From contig OX419759.1 of the NCBI GenBank assembly GCA_948567375.1, positions 13,112,744 through 13,176,743 on the forward strand: DNA of 64,000 nt, read 5' to 3'. Position 1 is the first letter of the stretch; every line of letters begins with the position of its first letter. This document shows, in pieces, positions 57,496-64,000 of this stretch. Made by a program: the position numbers and the translations under genes. Source of the DNA: Lunularia cruciata. Its lineage: Eukaryota; Streptophyta; Marchantiopsida; Lunulariales; Lunulariaceae. Below the pieces are notes generated by a model that worked only from the letters and a program-made list of their open reading frames with translations, did not search any database and was not told where the DNA came from.

Positions 57496-58091
57496 GATTT
57501 ATACAGATAACAGATGCTCAATCACTACGTCCTACTTTAATAAGAAGGTTATTATGCTCACTCAAGAGAGTGCATGGATGATTGAGACTACCATTGAGAC
57601 TCTAGAAGCTATCACTTGTTGATAATATTCTTCACCAAAATTGTGGACAACAAAATCCCTAAACATCACTTTTGGTCTAATTAGATAATGGATTTCTACT
57701 TGAGTGTTGAAAAAGAGAAGATATTGTATATTTAGATCTATTGCATGATAACAAAATGTAGAATGTCAAATCCCACTCTCTATTGTATATCACCATTGGT
57801 ACAATCACTAGGTTTAACAAAGTCATCACTGTGTCCATGAACTCTACTCTAAAATGGTAAACAAGATATTGTCTCACTTGCTCATGCTAGATGTACATAA
57901 TCTTGATGTGGAAAAATTTCAAGAACAAAAATGGGGGGTTTAGGAAATTGTCCTCCAAGAGCTTCCATCCCATCCTCTCTCTAAAACACCCCCAATCTAT
58001 CAATTTCATTATGTTTTCTTCTCTTGAAATTACTCAATCTGAATAGCTTGTGTTCCTCTAAAGGGGTGATTCACTCTCTTGGATTAAAACA
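57496..58091 (-). other. Leader of element G
   Basis: Non-coding stretch between gag and primer binding site. No motif seen. Confidence 0.55.
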
Positions 58092-58106
58092 CCTACTCTA
58101 ATACCA
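58092..58106 (-). promoter_or_regulatory. Primer binding site of element G (tRNA-iMet type)
   Basis: On the minus strand TGGTATTAGAGTAGG, against TGGTATCAGAGCAGG; both differences are C to T. It lies one base after the LTR end. Confidence 0.8.
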
Positions 58107-58107
58107 T

Positions 58108-58939
58108 TGTAATGCTCTTAAGACAAGAGAACACCCAAGATAATACAAAAGAGAAGAAATACAAGGCTTCATCCCTCAATACTCCAATGTCCAAAGGAGC
58201 ACCTTATCTTTATTATTTGGCAAAGAGGATCCACTCAAAAGGAATTCCACCCTTATCTCATATACATGGATTGATGACATGTCAACAAGCTCCACCCTTA
58301 GTTTATTTGCATGGAGTGGTGATATGTTGATCCTTGTCCTATTTGGTTGGTCAAAAAGTCTAATCAAAGGGAATGTTTGGGGAATCTTCTTATAGGAAGC
58401 TCAAAATAGCATGGATGAGGTACCACTAGAAAGCTCTTGATGAGACAAACAAGGGGGGAGAAGTCATCACCTTTTCTTGGAGTGAAGGAAATTTTTTTGA
58501 GGCCTAGTTCTTCTATGCTAGGCTGAAATAGACTCATACCCATAGCAAGACAGGTAAGGTACTTACCAAAGTGGTTAAAAGTCTTATTAGTTATCTTCAA
58601 TTTGTATTTTAAAGCAAGAATCAAGGCACAAGACATATGCAACACATGTAAAATCTGATTAAGACTACTACATTTCAACACAAACAAGTAATAATTCAAG
58701 GTTCCCCAAAATTTCTGATTGTATAATTCTAAAATGTTTGCATGATCCAATTTTGTTAGATTCCTCCTTGCCGTGGGTACATTTTTTTAAGGCCTTTGAT
58801 ATTGGCTTTAAAGTTTTAAGGTGTTTTTGACCTCTAGAATATTAATGGAAGTAATTTTTTAGTGACACCTCTAGCTGATCTATTTAGATCATCATATATT
58901 ACATCCTTCTAGATATTATGCGTGGCTAATGGCATTACA
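58108..58939 (-). repeat. 5' LTR of element G (family E-like)
   Basis: On the minus strand TGTAATGCCATTAG...GAGCATTACA. The part 58150-58480 is similar to 60850-61200 in the LTR of E, so G and E are related chromoviruses. A segment of about 250 bp near 58530-58780 is not present in E and may be an insertion; the U3 unit is single, not doubled as in E. Confidence 0.78.
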
Positions 58940-59154
58940 ATAAGGTATGCCTCAATTGCATTTGTATTCCCAAATATATAGGTCCCAACGTGAATTGTCT
59001 TTTTGTTCATTCCATTAAATGGAATCCCATAATGTAAAGATCTGTCCTATACTTACACTTCTATACTCCCACATAAGGTTGTGAATATTTTGACTCTTCA
59101 ACATTCTTGTGATAATTATCTTGTAGAGTACCCTTGTAATAATCAGACTCCACA
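58940..59154 (-). repeat. Ty1/copia LTR, partial
   Basis: Starts on the minus strand TGTGGAGTCTGATT, directly after a copia-type polypurine tract. It is cut by the LTR of element G at 58939, so only about 215 bp remain. Confidence 0.6.
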
Positions 59155-59173
59155 CTTAATAATTTCCCACTTG
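59155..59173 (-). promoter_or_regulatory. Ty1/copia polypurine tract
   Basis: On the minus strand CAAGTGGGAAATTATTAAG, very close to the CAAGTGGGAGATTGTTAG found before 3' LTRs of plant copia elements. Confidence 0.75.
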
Positions 59174-59230
59174 GAGTCTAACATTATTCTTTGCAAACAA
59201 TTTATTTTGAAGTCCAATTGCAACTATGTG

Positions 59231-59797
59231 TTATTTGAGCTTCTCAATTGTGACATCCTTGGTAAAAATATATGTAGTATTGCTTACTCTTGCAATCTTT
59301 ACCATAGTCAATATTCCTCCATCTTTCAATTCACAAATGAAATAATACCTCAATCGGATATGCTTTGTTGTGGCATGAAACATAAGATTCTTTGCAAGAC
59401 TGATGGCACTCTAGCTATCACTATAGAGTATGTTGTTATCTTTTTTTTGCCTAGCTCTACCATAAAGTTTTTCAACTAGATCATTTCCTTGCTAGCCTCT
59501 AAGATGACTATGTACTCAATTTTGTGGTAGATAGAGCAACACTCTACAAACAAAACATCCAACTAATTTCAGTAACACCCAAGGTAAACATAGACCATGT
59601 AGTGCTCTTTCAATTGTCCAAGTCTCCTCCCAAATCTATATTAATGAAGCACTCTAGAATAACATCTTGTTGCTTGAAATGAAGTGTCTTATCAAGGTAA
59701 ATTTCAAGTAGTAAACAACCATTTTATTGCTTCTTAATGCTCTCTTCTTGGGTTTGACATGAATCTAATTACATTCATGCGCAATGTTTGGCCTAGT
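59231..59797 (-). pseudogene. Ty1/copia RNase H, C-terminal part
   Basis: On the minus strand a clear copia RNase H end: an EASKEMI.LKNFMVELGK segment, then after a break FHATTKHIRLRYYFI, GGILTMVKIARVSNT and IFTKDVTIEKLK, ending TAA at 59231-59233. Different pieces lie in different frames, and stops are present. Upstream it is cut by the LTR of M3. Confidence 0.82.
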
Positions 59798-60802
59798 TGT
59801 CATGCCATTTGTAGTGTTGCATCTAGATTGCTTGGACATCAAAGTTGTAGTGATAGTAGTTAGAGGTATTTCAATAGTTTCCCATAGACTACTTTCTGAT
59901 GGTCAGATTTTGTGTTCGGGGTATTGACTTCATGGTAGGGCCCACCATCAATTTGCATTGTTTGCACCATCGAGTGTACCATCAGCAGGATAATTAGGGT
60001 TTTAGACCTAGCTCAAGTCCAGGAGTATACTTTTGAAGTGCAGCTTTAGAGAGCTCATTTCTTTGATGTTGAGCCTTTGAGTTCTTAGCTATGGTGGACA
60101 GAGGCTAGCAAGCATCACTTGGATTCTCTTAGCTAGAGGGGGTGTGGCTTGACTGTAATCAATGCCTAGTTGTTGGTAGTTTATAAAGTGACAGATCAAG
60201 TATTTGAGTTGAGTTGATTTGAGAATTGTAAATGATCTGATTACATTAGAAAAGTGAAGTTAGGGGGAAATTGGATACATAAACTACGAGTGTTGGTGGT
60301 ATCTCCAAGTGAAGTGGATCATTGGTAGCTCAATCAAAGTTCAAGTTTTCCATGGTGTGTAGAAGCTTGTTGCTTGATGCAGATTTGGTAGTAAGGTAGA
60401 CGGTGTGTAGAAGTGTTGGCCAATTTTCAAGCAAAGAAGGAGCAATTTTTGAGCAATGGTTGTGATTTTGAGCTCAGGAGGTGAAGGCAAGACAAATTTG
60501 TTCCAAGTTGGGTTCAGAAAGTAAAATTGAAGGTGGAGTTGTGAACCTATTCTTGTGAATTTGTGATTTGGAAAAACCCGTTAATTTAGTTTGGCTCAAG
60601 TGGAGAGTTAGTGAAGGATTTGGCGGTCAGCCAAATTTAGGGTTTATATCAAATTTTGGCCAAATTTGGAGGAGTTTTGCCAGATTTGGATGAGGTTTGA
60701 AGTGGCAAGAAGAAAGGCCTCATTTGGGCGTTTAGGGGCATAGGGTTGTGGGCTATGAGAGGCTACAAAGAGCTAGAAGGGCCAGAAAGCTAGCTTGCTG
60801 TC
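59798..60802 (+). mobile_element. M3: 5' LTR and leader of a third MTase-family copy
   Basis: LTR 59798-60245 (TGTCATGCC...GATTACA), then a leader aligning with those of M1 and M2, including GGTGGTATCTCCAAG near 60292. It is interrupted at 60803 by the LTR of E. The rest may lie beyond the window, past E. CG sites are mostly lost, as in M2. Confidence 0.88.
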
Positions 60803-61560
60803 TGTAATACTCCGACAATAGGAGACCTGAAGAGAAACACACCATGAGAAACACACACTTTCACACTCAAACTCCGATGCCCCAAAGGAGCACCTTCTCT
60901 TTATTATATAGGCAAAGCGGATCTCCTCCAATGAAGCTCCACCATAGGATTAGGTACATAGATAGGTGACATGTCAGCAAGCTCCACCCTTGGATTACTT
61001 ACTTGGATGGGTGACATGTCAGTCCTGGTCCTATATGGTTGGTCAAACAAGCTTTGACCAGAGAGAATCTTTTAGGGAATCTTCCTATAGGAATCTCAGA
61101 GTCACGTGGGTGAGGTACCGTTGGAAAGCTCTTGATAAGACAAAGCAAGGGGGAGGGAAGGCCAGCCTTTACTTCATTGGGAGGGGGAGCATGTGCACAT
61201 TTTTGAGACCTAATTCATCCGTTTAGGCCTCCAAAATTGCCTTCAAAGATTTCAAGCATATTTCGGTTCCAACTCTATTAGTAGAAGTCCTCTTTTGGTG
61301 ATACCTCTTTCTGATCTATTCAGTTCATCCTGTGTAACATCCTTCTAGATGTTACCAACCCAATTATCACCTTTAAATCATATGTCTAGCTATTGGTTCT
61401 AAGGTTTTCAAATCTATTTCTATTTTCTGCCCTATAAGTAGAAGTACACTTTTGGTGATACTTCTATCTGATCTATTTTGACCATCATGTATAACATCAT
61501 TCCAGAAGTTATTAAACCAAATTTTACATCTAAATCATATGGCTAGCTCTTGGTATTACA
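60803..61560 (-). repeat. 3' LTR of element E
   Basis: On the minus strand TGTAATACCAAGAG...CGGAGTATTACA, 758 bp, with inverted TGTAATAC/GTATTACA ends. The U3 has two tandem copies of a roughly 170-bp unit (61240-61390 and 61400-61550). A solo copy lies at 12847. Confidence 0.9.
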
Positions 61561-61578
61561 AACCTCCCTCCTTTTAAG
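61561..61578 (-). promoter_or_regulatory. Polypurine tract of element E
   Basis: CTTAAAAGGAGGGAGGTT on the minus strand, ending directly at the LTR. Confidence 0.85.
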
Positions 61579-61795
61579 ACACAACGTCCTCGTTGTGCAA
61601 CGATTGCTCAAATGCTTGCACCAACACCGGTGCATGTGTCAAATTGGCAGTGGGTTCCCATGTTGCTTCATAGAGTGGGTAACCTTTCCATTGGACAAGA
61701 TAATCCACCCGTGGATAAAGAGTACTACACATGCATTTTTGGAGAATACGCTCCACTTCATATTCTTTGTTGACATAAACGAGTGTCGGACAAGG
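61574..61795 (-). CDS. Element E chromodomain
   Basis: The 60-codon frame from 61756 has YPRVDYLVQWKGYPLYEATW, the aromatic and acidic core of a chromodomain, followed by a short tail and TAG at 61574-61576. In chromoviruses it binds modified histones and steers integration. The link to the integrase upstream has a frame or stop break near 61757-61800. Confidence 0.88.
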   Translation of the reverse strand, partial: PCPTLVYVNKEYEVERILQKCMCSTLYPRVDYLVQWKGYPLYEATWEPTANLTHAPVLVQAFEQSLHNEDVVS

Positions 61796-63118
61796 TCAAA
61801 TGTCTTGTGTGGAATGACCCAAGCATGATCGGGGAGCATATGTGCATAGTAAGGAAACATGGAACATTGGATGGATCTTCATGTGTGGTGGTAGCTCAAG
61901 GTGATAGGCCACAGCGCCAACTCGACGAAGAATTGAGAAAGGCCCAATAAAACGAGGTCTGAGCTTATGAGGTCCCACTAATGTGAGGTTGGTTGTCGAT
62001 AGCCACACCTGATCCCAACATTGAACTCCATGTGCCTATAGTGTGCATCAACAAGTATGCTTCTGTTGATTTTGTGCAATTTGTAATCTGTGTTGAGTGC
62101 TCTCCACCCCTTGTTGGATTCTAGAAACAAATGTGTTGACTGCATCGACCTTTGTAGCCATTGGACGGATCTTCATCAAGCTGGAAGGTGTGAAGGGATG
62201 CTCACCATACATGAGGAAGAATAGAGTGACCTGGGTGGATGCATTCACCAAATTGTTGTAAGCAAATTCCACCAACGGGAGTAGGGTGTCCCACCTCTCT
62301 TTCTCTTCTAAGGTGAAACCGCATAACATGTCTTCAATAGTGCGATTAGCCCGCTCGGTTTGTCCATCTGTTTGTGGGTGGTAAGCTGTGGACATGGCCA
62401 ACTTGGTTTTGAAGAAACCAAAGAGGGTGCGCCAAAACAAATTGGTGAATTGAGTACCCCTATTGGTGATGACTACTTGAGACAAGCCATGGCGAGAGAA
62501 GACTACATCTAAGTATAATTGAGCAAGTTGTGGAGCAGTCACCTCCTTGGTGGTAGGGCGTACATGAATCATTTTGTTGAGCCGGTCCACAAAGACCACG
62601 ATGGAGTCAAATCCTGATGTGGTCTTGGGTAATTCACAAACAAGATCCATACACACCTGTTCGCAATGTTGTGTAGGAGTGGGGAGAGGTTGCAGGAGCC
62701 CTGCAGGAGCTTGATTAGAAGCTTTGTTCTGTTGACAAAGTAAGCAACTGCGCACGTAGTCCATCACATCGTTGCTCATCTTGGACCAATAGTAATGGCG
62801 TTGGACTGCATCCAAGGTCTTGTCTACTCCAACATGACATGCAATGGCCGAATCATGACATTCCGTTAGAATGGTGGTGTGCAATTCTAGGACATTTAGA
62901 ATCCATAATCTGCCATCACAAAAGGCAAGTCCTTGGGTGCTGGTGACGCCTTTGGATGATTGCACTTCTACAATTTGTGGATCAGTTTTTGTAGCCGCCA
63001 AAATTTCTAGCCAAAATTTAGGGTTAATCTGAACCTCTGCCACCAAGTTGTTTGCCATTGGCATGCGGGTGAATGCATCTGCAAGTTGCTTTTTACCTTC
63101 AACGTAGGTGATTGTCAT
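61796..63118 (-). pseudogene. Element E integrase
   Basis: The 356-codon frame from 63118 has the zinc domain ending CLLCQQNK, then the core with MDLVCELP (first Asp), VITNRGTQF and QTDGQTERAN (Glu). The second catalytic residue is Asn instead of Asp, a change made by one G-to-A transition, so this copy should be inactive. A stop near 62048 separates the C-terminal part (62008-61796), which has HKLRPRFIGPFSI and IHPMFHVSLL. Confidence 0.9.
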
Positions 63119-63700
63119 GTTGAAGCGTTGTTGCCACTCTACCCATCAAATCTGGCAATGAGATAGATCCTTTTGCATCTTGAGGTAGACTAGAGGTTTG
63201 TGGTCTATCTCTACCACAAATGCCTTCTCGCCCAGATAGTGCTTCCAATGCTTGGTTTCCAGGACAATGGCCAACTCTTCTCATTCTAGGACGTGGTAGT
63301 TGTGCTCTACCGGTTACAAATTTTGAGAGAAATATGCAATGGGATGCCATCCGTCATGCCATTCTTGTTGTAGGACTGCTCCGATTGCTACGCCTACTGC
63401 ATCTGTAGCCAACTTGATTAGACGTTTTGGGTCATACCACTTCAAAATTGGTGCATGTAGCAAGGCGGCTTTCAATTCTTGAATGGCCAACTCTTGTGCA
63501 GTTCCCCATGTCCACTTCTTCCCCTTGACAAGCAGTTTTGTTAAAGATTGTGTAACCTTGGAGAAGTCCTTGATAAATCGACGATAGAATCCCATCAAAC
63601 CCAAGAAGCTCTTCGGGAGCACTCCATTTTTGAATGACCTCTATTTTACCTATCAATACTTGAATACCCTTTGCACTTACTCTATACCCCAAGTAGTCTA
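63119..63700 (-). pseudogene. Element E connection and RNase H
   Basis: From 63622: LGLMGFYRRFIKDFSKVTQ (connection), KLATDAVGVAIGAVLQQ (RNase H start; the usual TDAS context), then after a shift the DLMGRV..-type end near 63130. Frame changes occur near 63310 and 63625. Confidence 0.8.
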
Positions 63701-63769
63701 CTTCAGACTTGCCAAACTCACACTTTGAGATTTTGGCATATAATCAATTCTGTCTTAGAATCTAGAGGA

Positions 63770-64000
63770 CTTCTCATAGATGCTGTTTGTGTTCCGTCAT
63801 CATGCTACTATATACTAAGATGTCATCTAGGAAGACGATGACAAACTTATCCAAATATGGACAAAATATGTCATTCATTAGACTCATGAAAGTGGCAGGT
63901 ACATTGGTGAGACCAAAAGGCATCACGAGATACTCGAAGTGGCCATACCTGGTTTGAAAGGCAATCTTGTACACATCCTCCTCTACGATTTGGATTTGAT
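63770..64000 (-). pseudogene. Element E reverse transcriptase, partial
   Basis: From 63974: [20 protein letters not shown], then NVPATF, and the catalytic FLDDILVYS. It begins outside the window. A stop region at 63740-63773 precedes the connection segment. Confidence 0.85.

Larger units (their letters stand above)
60803..64000 (-). mobile_element. Element E: chromovirus, 3' half, running off the window
   Basis: From the right edge on the minus strand: RT, RNase H, integrase, chromodomain, polypurine tract and 3' LTR. The element is moderately preserved, with a few stops and at least two frame changes. Only the 3' half is in the window, so the target duplication cannot be checked. Confidence 0.9.

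Overview
This is a eukaryotic window, almost certainly from a land plant with a large, repeat-filled nuclear genome. I see no host gene, rRNA or intact tRNA gene. What can be recognised is nested Ty3/gypsy LTR retrotransposons plus one Ty1/copia relic, in AT-rich DNA full of TG/CA where CG and CHG sites have decayed. The species cannot be named from this; a bryophyte, lycophyte, fern or gymnosperm would all fit.

The most unusual content is a Ty3/gypsy family, here called M, whose pol carries a complete C5-cytosine DNA methyltransferase (MTase) domain between the protease and the reverse transcriptase. It also ends in a C4HC3 PHD finger after the integrase, where chromoviruses carry a chromodomain. 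Copy M1 (28276-46024, minus strand) is nearly complete: gag, protease, MTase, RT, RNase H, integrase and PHD lie in one uninterrupted reading frame broken by 15 stop codons, all TAG or TGA, with no frameshift. Copy M2 (11305-18860, plus strand) is older, heavily C-to-T mutated and cut off at the start of RT. M3 (59798-60802, plus) is a 5' LTR with leader.

Layout. 1-6491: unassigned AT-rich DNA with one gag relic of family B. 6492-11304: degraded chromovirus-like element A. 11305-18860: M2, holding a solo LTR of family E (12847-13598) and a solo LTR of family B (15806-16495). 18861-28275 and 46025-46410: element D, old, with an LTR that is largely purine on one strand and an extra CNBP-like zinc-knuckle segment; M1 sits inside its 3' LTR. 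Inside M1 lies a very young Tat/Athila-like element B (34334-42153, plus). 46411-54172: two copies of a 2.2 kb repeat, a third solo LTR of family B, a D-like leader and an inverted integrase relic. 54200-58939: rearranged gypsy pieces including a threefold tandem duplication within a protease region. 58940-59797: Ty1/copia 3' end. 59798-60802: M3. 60803-64000: 3' half of chromovirus E (minus), running off the window.

Order of events read from the nesting: element A, then M2 into A, then E and B solo LTRs into M2; D next to M2; M1 into the 3' LTR of D; B into M1. For M1, the inferred working model is a retrotransposon that brings its own DNA methylation writer and a chromatin reader. The pattern of its stop codons (CAG to TAG, CGA to TGA) is what deamination of methylated CHG and CG sites would leave.
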